From contig CM068586.1 of assembly GCA_035048485.1 (NCBI GenBank), forward strand, positions 28,662,349 through 28,726,348: a DNA stretch of 64,000 bases. The letters run 5' to 3'. Origin of the DNA: Pteria penguin. Taxonomy: Eukaryota > Mollusca > Bivalvia > Pterioida > Pteriidae. The translations under genes were made by a program, and so were the position numbers. Each line of letters opens with the position of its first letter. Position 1 is the first letter of the stretch. The notes beneath the pieces were generated by a model, which was not told the origin of the DNA, did not search any database, and saw nothing but the letters and a program-made list of their open reading frames with translations. Positions 12,461 to 46,000 of this stretch are shown piece by piece.

Positions 12461-15400
12461 GTGTGTTTATTGCATAAATAAAGCAAATATATTCTGTGCA
12501 CAATGTGTACAGAGTCTTTTCTCCATGTCAAGGCGTACTAAAATCACTTGCACCAAGCAAATGGAAAACAAGTATGTATATATATGAGAGGTATAATTCA
12601 AACAAAACCAAAAATAAAGTTTTTGCTTGATTCAAAAATCTTTTATGCATGAATCAGACAGATTATTGGCAATATAAATACATTTCTGATGGTTCACTGC
12701 AAGCACCCGAATTAAATAAATGCTGTTTTCATTAATTCATACAAAAATTATTTAAAACACATCTTTGAAATGTGTAAACTGTGGTTAAAATTATAGAAGT
12801 AAGAAGAATCTCCCCACTAAACATCTCAAGTATCTTTTCCCACAGTGTTAAAGAAATAATCATTTAAAATGACATTTAACACTTCAAGAAAAGAAAAAGA
12901 AAAACAGATTTCCCATTGTTACATTCATGATGTCATAAACTGACTCTATAAAGTGAAAATATATGCATCCACAGCTACTGTTGTAGTGTATTACATGTAT
13001 TGAGGAACTAGGTATTTTGATGAACTCTCATTTACTGATATTAATTTAATGAAGGAATAAAGATCCTCAAATTTTCATTTAGATGCTCTTTGTCAGAGAA
13101 TTGTCAGACATGCATATACAATCTTAAAAATGTCAGTGTTCTTCTACATGACCATGAGGAAACTGATTGAGAGGTGTTGCAATTTAGACAGAATTGCACC
13201 TCCAATCAGTTTGTAATATAAACGATAGAAAAACTTTCTTTTTTTCTATAATCACTGCCACAACCTTTGCAACTAAATGTATAAATACATGTAAATATCA
13301 CAGGAAAAAGATGAGACAGAACCTTTACAAAATACTTCAATCATTCTATAAATTGATTCAAAGATAACTAAAGAATGTTAGTAAAACATGTCTCAAACAT
13401 GGGCTTATTTCAGTAAGAAAGATTTCCTGGGTAAAGTTTCGTGGCACATAGCTCCTGTAAAATATCACAGTAGTGACCTTGACCTATTGACCCCAAAATC
13501 AATAGGCATCCTTTTCTTTTCATAAGATTTAATACATCTAAATATAGTTTGTATAGGATGCTTAACTGATCATCTTGAAACCAGTATTTGTGGTTCTTTT
13601 ATTATCAAATGGTGACCTTCACTTTGAACCCAAAATCAATAGGCATCTTTCCCTTTAGATCACTCTCCATATATCCAAATTTGGCATTTGTAAGATGCAA
13701 TGAACTTGAATTTTCCAGAATAATTACTTTCTACTTTGACCAGTAGTGACATTGATCTTTGAACAATTTACCCAAAAATCAAATGGCATCTTTCTGATCA
13801 GTATCCATATATATGTATCCAAATTTGTTGGAAAGGATGCAAGAAACTGGAGTTATCATCCAAAAACCAATAATTGCAATCTATGTTTACCCAGTAGTGA
13901 CCACTGAGCTATTGACCCTAAAATCTACAGACATCTTACTCTTTTCATAAGTATCCATACATCAAATGTGGTTTTGATAAGATGAAAGGAACTTGAGTTA
14001 TCATCCGTAAACAAATGTCTACCATAGTGACTTTGACCTACTTACTCTCAATAGGTAATTTCCACTTTCAATAAGTATCCATATATCCAAATTTGGATTG
14101 GAGTTAGTATCCAGAAACCAATAAGGGGATGGAAAGACACACAAAGAAAATGCTTTCTGCCCTCAACCATGTTTGAAGGAGTATATAAACTTGAATCATT
14201 TGCTATATTAATAAAATCTCATTATCTTGTGATACTGCAGGGACGGAAAAAGCCTTGGACAAATTAAAGGGGTCAAATACAACATAGATTATAGAAATCA
14301 TAAAGAAAAAAACATACATAAGTAAGAAAACAAAAACAAATACAGTAGTATTTACAAAAACAGGTGTAATGCTTGATGATGTACAACACATGTTCAATTT
14401 GCTAGGAAGTGCATAATATATTTATGTGCAATTCTGTAGTAAGATATTTTTGGAAAAAGTCATTTCTAGGCTATCTTTCATAGTCAGTTATAGTCACACA
14501 AGTAAAGTTGCAAACAGACAAAAACATCAGTAAATTGAATCATAATAGGAGTGCCAGGCTGTACTAGATCACATTTTAGGTACTTAGGAATGAATACTTT
14601 ATACCTAAACACCCTTGTTGTTAGCCAAGGAAATTTTATTTAGGTCACAGAATCTGGATATGCCTCCTTATAGCTGTGAGACCATATTGACATAAAATCT
14701 ACGAATGAAAGAATATATGGATAAGTCGGTTAAGTCAAAATAATTTAATGCAGGTTATAAATAAATTGAAACAATTTGAAATTTTCATGTTCTATTATTT
14801 TGTCTAAAACTTTAGGACAAAAACATCATTAAGTGATTGAATGTATATCAAGGATATTTATGGCAAACGTTTTATACATTTTGGGGAGGAGTAACTTATT
14901 TTGAAGATGATGGACAAAACTATTTCTTGATCATGTTTAGGTATGTTGACATTTCATCAGTTTTTCACTGCAAAGGCATATGCTGTATACATGCTATGCA
15001 CATCAGATCATTTCTTCTGAGAATAAAATTTTCAGTTTGTGGAATGCTATTTTCAATGATCATCATGACCAGTAAAATATGTGTGATGCAAAGTTAAATT
15101 CTTAAGTTCTATCCATCTATGTCAGTGATAATAAATGTATCTTGAAAAAATCTAAATTTTCTATCATTTCTTGTTCCAAAAACTGGTGACTGCATGTAGA
15201 TGGGAGAGAAAAACATTTACAAGGAATAAAAAAGATGTGTTTAGTATACAAAAATTTTATATTACTATATGTATCTATATTAAATTCCTACATATTGTAA
15301 AGTTAGTGGGTGTTTTCAGTATCTTTTAATGCATAAGACAAAATATATATATACACTGTATATTATATGGACATTTATATCTTAAATATTCAATGTGATA

Positions 15401-16185
15401 AATAACATACTATAAAACTGAGGACTCGAGATCTAACAAAAAATAATACAACAACAAAAAGCATTAAATATTCATGTATATTCAATAAATATGGGCACTG
15501 CAATCATCAGGTACATAATGTATATTTTAAATGCTACAACATCAAAGGCTTATGATTGCTTTGAATTGACTAGAATTGTACAGGGAAACATGTATATAAA
15601 GTAAACACAGTCCCTCTGTCAAACCTACGACAGCTATTTACCTGGACACCACTGACCAGTATTAAAGGAACACATGAATGAATCACTAAGCCAATACAGA
15701 TAACAGATTCCATTATCTTCATATTTATGATCTATTAAATACAGGTGTTCAAAAATATGACTCAAATGAAAAACTTGATATGATTTAAATTTTAAGTACT
15801 TAAAAGCCAGCTAATTTAAGAATAATGAAATCTTAAGGTAAGAACAAGTAAGCCATATCTGTAAATAGCACTTTAATTCATATCTTATTCAGTCAATTTA
15901 TACTAGCAAAACTTCATGAGAACTTGTCAAACTTCAACATAGCTCAAAAATAGTAATATTTCTTTCTTTAAAAATGTTACATTTCATGAAGAAAACATTA
16001 TCTTGGCAATACTCTAATTAGCAACAAAGGTAAATCAAAACAGCTGAGAAATGATCAGATCTTTAATCTATTTAGAATGCATGCACTATTTACCTATAAG
16101 TAAATATTTGTGAGATAAGTCGTGCTATCATATAAATGACGTATATCATAGAATAATAGTCTATCATTTTGGTCCTTTGTTACAA
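12461..16185 (-). other. Probable WDR47 3' UTR and/or intergenic sequence
   Basis: AT-rich, without coding exons or clear splice sites. It directly follows the WDR47 stop on the minus strand. AATAAA signals on the minus strand occur at 14635-14640 and 12466-12471 and could end the transcript. About 13440-14120 holds four diverged copies of a repeat with 'gacc...ccaaaatcaatagg' and 'tatccatatatccaaatttgg'. Confidence 0.4.
13440..14170. repeat. Tandem 'aaatcaataggcatc' repeat
   Basis: Units of about 130-170 bp each contain 'tagtgacc(t)tgacctattgacc', 'aaaatcaataggcatctt', 'cataagtatccatatatcca' and 'aacttgagttatcatcca'. The same family is present at 39895-40275. It ends in 'ggaaagacacacaaagaaaatgctttctgccc', the usual right end of the family here. 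Confidence 0.65.
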
Positions 16186-37692
<21,507 letters not shown>

Positions 37693-37910
37693 TTTGCCGT
37701 TTAGTCTTCTATTCTTTACGTTGATAAATTACATACAATCATGTTTTCGGCAATTCATTTCCAAAGTTCTCCGTTTCGGTTCTAATTAATATTTAGCAGA
37801 CGGCAGCACCTGCTTCCGGTTTTCTAAACATAAAATCGGTATAGAAACTAGAGAAAAATTGTATGCGATCACAGATATTAGAAGCGCTGTAAGTCCACAA
37901 CAAACATCTG

Positions 37911-37968
37911 TTATGCCCCTACAGGGGTATACACCAAAGAAATGGTGTATATCCCTGTAGGGGCATAA
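37911..37968. repeat. Near-perfect palindrome upstream of WDR47
   Basis: Arms of 26 nt ('ttatgcccctacaggggtat...' and its complement) with a single mismatch, around a 6-nt loop. Weaker pairing ('tccacaacaaacat' with 'atggttgttgtaga', 'ctgtaa' with 'atacag') extends the stem to about 37887-37993. It looks like a fold-back element. Confidence 0.8.
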
Positions 37969-38244
37969 ATGATGGTTGTTGTAGACATACAGAGCTTCAA
38001 ATAGGCCTACCTGTGTATGCGATTTTATTATTTTTTTTAATTCATTCTAAACGTAGGTTTGTGGAACGTTCAACAGAAAATCAATTAGCCACGTTAAGGA
38101 TTAAGCAAATATGATAAGAGATTTTGTACATGGAATTCAAACATGTAAATTGCAAATAAAATATCGTTTTGATATATTTAGCAAATGGCACCTTTCCACA
38201 AAGTCAATAATCTCTAGTTCTATAACATACAACCCACACGCCCA

Positions 38245-38302
38245 CCGTTTTACTATGCTGCTATCCGCATTTACAATATAAAATAGCAGCATAGTAAAAC
38301 GG
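38245..38302. repeat. Inverted repeat with 19-bp perfect arms
   Basis: CCGTTTTACTATGCTGCTA at 38245-38263 and its exact complement at 38284-38302 flank a 20-nt loop. Confidence 0.85.
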
Positions 38303-38619
38303 TAAATGCGAGAGTTCTGTGTTATACAACTAGGTAACCTCATGCAATTTTGGGTTCACGTTTGAACATTATAAGGCGTGAAAGGAACTAAAAATATGTC
38401 ATCTTGAACAGTGAAAATCAGAGTTTAGACGATGTACATGTATTCAGGACGATTTAGCGTTTCCTGTTTGGCTAGAAGCACCCGATATACATGGTCAAAC
38501 TATGTAGGCAACACACAGGTATTCCAACGTCCCACACATGAGATGGATATGTACCAACAATGTACAGAAAGTATAGTAACTAGCGTCAAAAAGTGTTATC
38601 ACCACGTGTACATAACATC

Positions 38620-39880
38620 ATAACATCGGAAATGTCATAACCACACAGCATCAGAAAGTGACAAAGTCACACAACATCAGAAAGTGTCCGGCATAGTCAC
38701 ACAACATCGGAAAGTGTCATAACCATACAACTTCCGAAACTATCAAAACCGCACAACACCGAAAAGTGTCATAACCACACAACATCGGAAAATGTCATAA
38801 TCACACAACATAAGAAAAAGTCATTAGCACACAACATCAGAAAGTGCCACAAGCACACAAAATCGGAAAGTGTCATAACCACACATCAGAAAGTGTCATA
38901 ACTACACACTGGAAAGTGTCATAACCACACAACATCAGAAAGTGCCATAACTACACATCGGAAAGTATCATAACCACACAGCATCAGAGAGTGTCACAAC
39001 TGCACAACACCGGAAAGTATTTATAACCACACAATATCGGAAATTGTCATAGTCATAAAAATTCGGAAAGTGTCGTAATCACACAATATATCAGAATATG
39101 TTATAAGGTTCCACGTTTCATAAGAAAGCGTAATAACTACACAACAGGAATGTCAGAACAATTAACGCACCATCAAATAGTGTCAAAACCACACAACACT
39201 TAAAAGTGTCAAAGGCACACAGCATCAGAAAGTGTCATAACTACACAACGTCAGAAAGTTTCATACCAAGTGACGCTATGTCAGAAAGAGCCTTAACTAC
39301 ACCGGTAAAAACTGTCATAACTTCGCAATGTCACAAGATGTCATGACCACACAGCATCAGAATGTCATGACCACACAACATCAGAAAGTGTCATAACTAC
39401 ACAACGTCACGGTCAGAGAGTTTCATTCCCAGTGACGCTATATCAGAAAGTGTTATAACTACACCGGTAAAAAGTGTCATAGCTTCGCAATGTCACAAAA
39501 TGTCATGACCACACAACATCAGAAAGTGTCATAACTACAGAACATTGGAAAGTGTCATTACTGTATAACATCGGACAGTGTCATAACCATACACCATTAG
39601 GACAGAAAGTGTCATGACTATAGAACATCAGAAAATGTCATAACCAATAAAAAAGTCCAAAAGTGTCATAACCACATATTATCAGACAGTGTCATTACCA
39701 CACAACATCGAAAAGTATCATAGCCATACAACATCGGAAAGTGTCATAACCATCATAACCACACATCGGAAAGTACCAATACCATACACCATCGGAAAGT
39801 GTCATAGTCACACAACATCGGACAAAAAGTATCATGACCACACAAAATGCAACACCTGAAAGTGTCACAACCAAAAACTA
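38620..39880. repeat. 26-bp minisatellite array, first block
   Basis: Dozens of diverged units of 22-28 bp on the theme 'acaacatcggaaagtgtcataaccac', continuing at 40283-40440. Units vary at cat(c/t)(a/g)gaaa and in spacing. Not coding; every frame is broken. Confidence 0.88.
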
Positions 39881-40282
39881 GAGCATGTTTGTAAATCATA
39901 TGCCCCAGCTGTGGGCTTTATTCATAGCAGCAACAAGCTTTAAACTTTTGATTCCAAAATCAATAGGGTTCTTCCTCTCTAGATAAGTAAGCAAATATCC
40001 AACTTTGGGTTGAATATGATGAAAGGTTCGTAACTTATCACCCAGAGACCAATAATTAAGGTCTATTTTCGTCAGCTGTGAACTTGACCTTAGACCTGTT
40101 AACCCCAAAAATCAATTAGGTTCTCTTTCTCTTGATAAGTAAGCATATATGCGAATTTGGTTTGAATATGTTGAAAGGTACTTGAGCTATCATCCAAAAA
40201 CCAAATATGTGATGGATTGACAGAATGACGGACAAAGCAAACACTTAATGCCCTCTGCCATACGTGGCAGGGGCATGAAAAA
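39881..40282. repeat. Interspersed repeat inserted in the minisatellite
   Basis: Two tandem units with 'ccccaaaa(a)tcaat(t)aggttct', 'gataagtaagca', 'ggtt(t)gaatatg' and 'cttga(g)c', ending in 'gacggacaaagcaaacacttaatgccctctgcc' and 'ggcaggggcatgaaaa'. Same family as 13440-14170. The minisatellite resumes straight after it. Confidence 0.7.
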
Positions 40283-40440
40283 CCATACATCAGACAGTGT
40301 CATTACCATAGAGCATAGAAAAGTGTCATAACCAACCAACATTAGAAAGTGTCATAACCATACATCGTAAACAAAGTATCACATGTATAATCTCACTTCA
40401 TAAAAATGACATATATAACCACACAACATAACAAGAAAGA
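40283..40440. repeat. 26-bp minisatellite array, second block
   Basis: About four or five further units ('catcagacagtgtcattacc', 'acattagaaagtgtcataac') after the inserted repeat, fading out by about 40440. Confidence 0.75.
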
Positions 40441-42212
40441 ACACCAAAATCAAGAGTTCTAAAGTGTATTTGTAAAAACAGCGAACCAAGGAAACGTACG
40501 TAGGAATAAAACACTGGAAATCCGCATCCAGAGCTGAATGTAATTAAATGTTCTCCGTCAAGCACATTTTATCCCCGATTTCTCCAGAACTATTAAGAAT
40601 TTGTCCACAAAATTATATTAGAATGTGTACAGTGATATAGGGTATTTGAAACTAAATAAATTTATATATATTTATGTTCTAACATTTATTATAACCACTA
40701 GGCCAGAGTCACTGCTGGTGGACTGATAGTTCCCGAGGGCATCATAAGTCTAGTTTTCAGTGGTTTTTTTTCACTAACGTTAACGTAACATATATACTTA
40801 AAATTTTTCAGTCATGAAATTTTGTACATTTTTTATTCAAAAACTAAAGAGCATCTCCCTCATGCACAGTTCTGTTCTTAGATTGATTCTTTGGCTCACT
40901 TTTCGACCACTTTGATTTTAACTCTGCTCTTCAAATAGTTACACGTTATTCGAATTCCAATCATGCGGCCATGGGCATCACTGCAGAAACATATACCGGT
41001 ATTGTCGAAATGCGCATCTGGCACACAAACTTATAACACGTATGTACATTCTAATATTTATCATTAATCTCTTTATAAAAAGGTGGTAACTGCCACTTAG
41101 GACCTTGTATTTCCACGGCATTGATGTATTCCTGTATACATTATCAGAGGCGGATTCATATAATTTTATTTTCATCTGCCCGTTACAAAACTGTGAGTTG
41201 AAAAAAAGGGGGAGGGGGTTAGTTATAGGTACCGTGGAATAAGATTATTTAGAATCTCCCCTTTGATCTTTGGAGGAATTAGGTTTGATACTTGATAATG
41301 TATTCGGACATATTTACAGCTCATCATGAAAGGGTGGAATTAAGGCGAGATGCACGTAAATGAAAGCTTCAACACCTGAATTGTTAGGCATCAAAATATT
41401 GGAGGAAGGTTTGGGAGTCTTCCCTTAGATATTTGTCAGTGTGTAAAAACGTACAGAACCACGTGTACATGGCTGATAATATGGGCAACCTGACACTTCG
41501 AATGGATGTTGTTGGATGGGTGCCTCGTTGAAGGTTTGCAATTGAGAAATAAAAAATTATGTTGCAAAAACTGAAGAAAGTTTACTTCACAATATACCCA
41601 ATAGTCTCAGATAAAGCCACACCCTAGAACTCTGTAATGTATTTAGGTTTTTATTTTATATAGCTTATCTGAAAGTTTTTCTTACAAAAAAGGTAAAAAA
41701 AAGAATATGTTGTGGGACTTACGTTGTCCTTTGATGAATTCACTCTTGACGGATCTGGCAAAAAAACAAAAACAATTGTAGGAGGTCTTGAGCACTTCAT
41801 TCATATACAACTTCATTAGTCTCATCAAAATTATTTCATTTATGGAATGAATCCATTTTTTCGATGGATGGAGGTATACCACGAAAAAAGGACGGAAAAC
41901 TGCATCACTGCGCGTAGTATGTAATAGTACAACTCCCTTTTATCTTACAAAATGATACAAAAACACTTGTAGTGGACCTTGAATCCGTCATCTCCACCAT
42001 TATTCTCAAAATCACTTCAGCAGTTCTGAAGAACTTTAAAATACTGAAAGTTAGTGGACGGAAGAAGGGCATCCGACAGACGGTGGACACGTTGCTACGA
42101 CTGTAGCTACTAATCAAGCCTTAGCATAGATGAGCTAAAAGACATTTCTTAAATATAACTTATTTCATCAAACATATTACTCTGTCAATGCTTCAAAAAT
42201 TCAAAGAAAAGG

Positions 42213-42262
<50 letters not shown>

Positions 42263-42948
42263 CAGGACTCCTTGATACTCCCTCCTCATTGAATCTATCC
42301 TTAAAAGTATTGAATTCAAACACATTACTACAGTGTACAGTGTTCTGAATACATTTAGCTTGATTATTTTAAATTTGATCAGAGATCTGTACTGAACAAC
42401 AATACATTGTACATGATCTGCAATCTGTTTGTTTATTACTCTTTTCTAATGATGACCTTGAAAAAATTCTGCATTTTGTTCATTACTGGCATCAGTGCAG
42501 TTGAACAAACCAATAGATTTTCATCAAAAAGCTTAAGGTAGCAGAATTCGATTTTCAGAAAATGAGCAGGTCTTTTAAAGCACATGTACTTGTATGTAAC
42601 AATAATATATAATTAAGTAGAAAAAGAAACTATGTCATACTAGAATTGTTTACAAACCTGATTTTCACCATCCTCACTATGGGAAGCTAAAAATTTGTTG
42701 CATACCAAGCTTGCCCTTGACATCGGATAAAACGAAACCCAGTCATCAGTTTTTAATACATTGCTTATGAGTGGATCGCAAACATATTTTTTCTCGCACA
42801 TTTCTTAGCAATACTCTTCACAGATGAATCTTATGAATGCATTTTGGAACACAATCTCAGCTTTCTATATTGAGAACATTTTCAAACTGGGGGATATGCA
42901 GACCACTATAGACCACAACACAAAAATATTCAATAGTTATTGAATTCT
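40441..42948. other. Intergenic sequence between WDR47 and HENMT1
   Basis: No gene was recognised with confidence. A plus-strand frame of about 60 codons near 41925-42107 (ends TTLLRL-like before TAG) is open but matches nothing I know. A 43-bp G tract lies at 42218-42260. The rest is AT-rich. Confidence 0.45.
42218..42260. repeat. 43-bp poly(G) tract
   Basis: An uninterrupted run of 43 G residues on the plus strand, 0.8 kb beyond the HENMT1 stop. Could form G-quadruplexes; length is likely to be uncertain in any assembly. Confidence 0.95.
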
Positions 42949-42954
42949 TTTATT
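42949..42954 (-). terminator. Candidate poly(A) signal of HENMT1
   Basis: AATAAA on the minus strand, about 115 nt beyond the HENMT1 stop codon, the nearest such signal. Confidence 0.6.
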
Positions 42955-43067
42955 TCACAAAATCTCTATGAAAATGATGTATGATCAAATACTCACAAAT
43001 AGTAGAGCATAATTTAGCTGCCTGCTAAGAAAATATAAAGTGGTTCACAGATTAAAAATAAAACACT

Positions 43068-46000
43068 TCACTCCCAGACTTCGGGAACATTAGTGAATCC
43101 TTTACACTCCCCGTCTGACTGATCATTATCCTCTGTATAATCTTCAAAGTCATCTAAATGTTCATCTTTATTATCATTATCTTCAATTTGTATAACAACA
43201 TAGTTATTCTTTACATTATAATCATTTTTAACCAACTGTGCCCTGAAAATAGAGAAAAGCAGAATTCTTTTATTTTTCATTTTATAGAAGCATTACTAAA
43301 TAAATGTACAGATTTATATCTAAACTACATTTCTTTCATGTTCTACAGTAATACCTATTTCATATTTGTTATTACAGGTAATTAATGGTTTCTTCTATAA
43401 AATCAACATTCATTATACCTTAAAGTTGTATACCCTATAATTAGGTATAATTTCAAAAATTAGAGCATGTAAAACAAAAACTGTATTTTTCTCGTATGGC
43501 TGAAGTTATTAACTTTGCGTTAATAACATTTTTTGTTGCTTCAAACCTTCGGAGATATCACAATAAAAAGAAAATATTTCGTAAATAAAGAGGGTATTCC
43601 ATAAATACAACCATAACCTGACTTAGCGCATGCGCAGTTTAATCAAAACAAATACGTGGAAGGGAGACTCCAAAAGAAAACATTTTCAGTAAATACTAAC
43701 GTTAGCAGACTTGAATGCAGATTTTTAAAGTTACTCGTCAATTTCATTTACCTCGCCCTCCATGATGCGGCTTCCAAATTAGATCACGTGATAAGTTGGT
43801 TGTAAACATTCTGCTTACAAACATCGCGTTTTAGACAGTCATATCTCACTTAATACGACGAATTTGATCACAACATTTGCAAGGGCCTTTTTAAAATATG
43901 TTTTGGGCTTATACATATCATCAAAACAATTTAGAATAAATTTACCTATAATATGCGAACATAGGGTATACAGCTTTTAGGTGTTCTGAAAAAATTAAAA
44001 AAAAAACAACCCTTATGAAACAAAAAGGAAGAGCATGTTGATTACAAATTTATGAGACAGAGTTATCATTCTGATTGGAATCCTTAACTAGCTCCTTTTT
44101 ACTGATTTATCATACTGAAAGGTCTCCTTAAACCTGCATTGGGCTCATATTCTGTTGGCTGATCCATTTAGTTATACTTCACTCAATTATTATTTCACAT
44201 ATAAAGGGATGGCATCTGCCTGATACATTGCATAGACATTTATACCTTTGCAATGGACACACTTGAAGCAGTGAGGGATCTTTTTATGTGACTAGCCTTC
44301 TTTGATGTGGGACCTTGGTTTTCACTGTCTCATCTGGAAGACAGAGCACAGGTGTGTCCATCGAGGCAGTTGAACCAAGAGATTAATATGGATGTTGCTC
44401 ATGACCTGCAGGTCACAAGAATGTGATCACAATGGTGGTGTCTTTAGAGCTCCTGATATGACAGAACAGTAAATTGGAAGGAATTAAGGTTTGGTCTTAA
44501 TGAGACTGAATGTGTTATCTGCCCTTGTTTGATGATAACTTCTCTAAAGGTTAAACAGAATGGTATTAAAATTGTGCAATTACTTTTCTACCCAATTAAT
44601 CATGTCAAATATAGTTTCATTTTCCCTTTTATACACCTTATCATATAATCTACAGAAAATGAGATTTGATCCTAATCAGATAAATCACTTCATCTCATTA
44701 CCTTCTAATACAGGGTTAGCAAAGATAAAAGTGTAAACACTCATTTATTTAAGCTTTTCCCCATTTCATCCCTTTGAATCAATTACTATCCACTGACCTT
44801 AGTATATCTTTGTTGCTGTGACATAAATCTGAGATTCCAGGAAACTTCATGATTTCACATATAGGTAAATCAATTTCTTCCTCCTCTAGTGATAACCTTT
44901 GCTTTCGAGTTAGAAAGTTTATGGCATACACCAGGTTTTCAGAGAATATGATATCTGAATCTAATTCAGTTTCTTCTTTGTAAGGATAATCAGCTTTTGC
45001 AATCTGTAAAGAAAATGAAATATATTAGTGAATTAAAATTAATCTTTTTCTGTAATATCCCTATCAAAATAGTATCAAACATGTTTTTATTTCAGATGAA
45101 GATTTAGTCTAATTGCTGCTCTCTATTATCTTCAATGTAATTCACACTTTTTGTTTCGTCAATTTTCATGGCTAAATTTATCTTGCACAACTCTCCAAAA
45201 TGTATCATTTTCTAACAATAACTACAATGTCAAACTTTTTTCCTCTATACTTATTTATTTATGAAATAAATTTTAAACTTTCATACTTAAAAAAATTATA
45301 TTACCATTTATTTCTTCAAACTTGTCAATGTTTTATATCTTCATGTACTTTGTTTACCTTTGAAACATTTAAATACCACAAGTTGCCAGACTTTATGGCA
45401 AAAAGGACATTGACAGCATTTTTCCAAGCAGTAGTATGATGCTTGTGTAAAAAGTGAACTAGACAGGAGATAAATAAAGATTTTATGACTATTTCCTGTA
45501 GTTATACATCTGAAACAAACATTTTTCTAGCTCTGCTTATATGATGCCAGAATAAATCTGTTTTGAACCATTTTACCACAGTATATCTTTGGGAACAAAT
45601 CAAACATTGCATGTTTATCTCCTAAAAACATATACATGTATACGTTTGTCAACTTTAAGTTTTCTGTGAAGAAAGTGTTTATAAACAAGACAAGTTCTTG
45701 ATATATCTTTAAGTTTTGATACAGTGGAGTAAAACTTTCTATATTTCATTCTAAAATTGACAATATTTTTCAAATGCATTTGAGCATTATTATACATTCT
45801 TTCATAGATATTTTATTATAATGCAATTTTTAGAATACTTAGGAACTTTTATTGATGTTTTACTGCATTACTAATTAAATTGATATTCAAATTGATTTCT
45901 ACTTTTTTTTCAACTCTGACTATTGCATCGCATTATAAGATCTAAGTGTAAATACTAGATCAAATATTGAAATTAAAAATTTCCATTATTTCTTCTCTAG

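Larger units (their letters stand above)
37693..38620. other. WDR47 upstream/promoter region with two fold-back sequences
   Basis: No gene recognised. The sequence is less AT-rich than its surroundings just before the WDR47 ATG, with no clear TATA box. It contains the palindromes at 37911-37968 and 38245-38302, described separately. Confidence 0.45.

Noticed and set aside
38620..39880. Regular short repeats that could be taken for a CRISPR array
   Set aside because: Units are adjacent and diverged with no unique spacers, and the window is animal DNA; it is a minisatellite.
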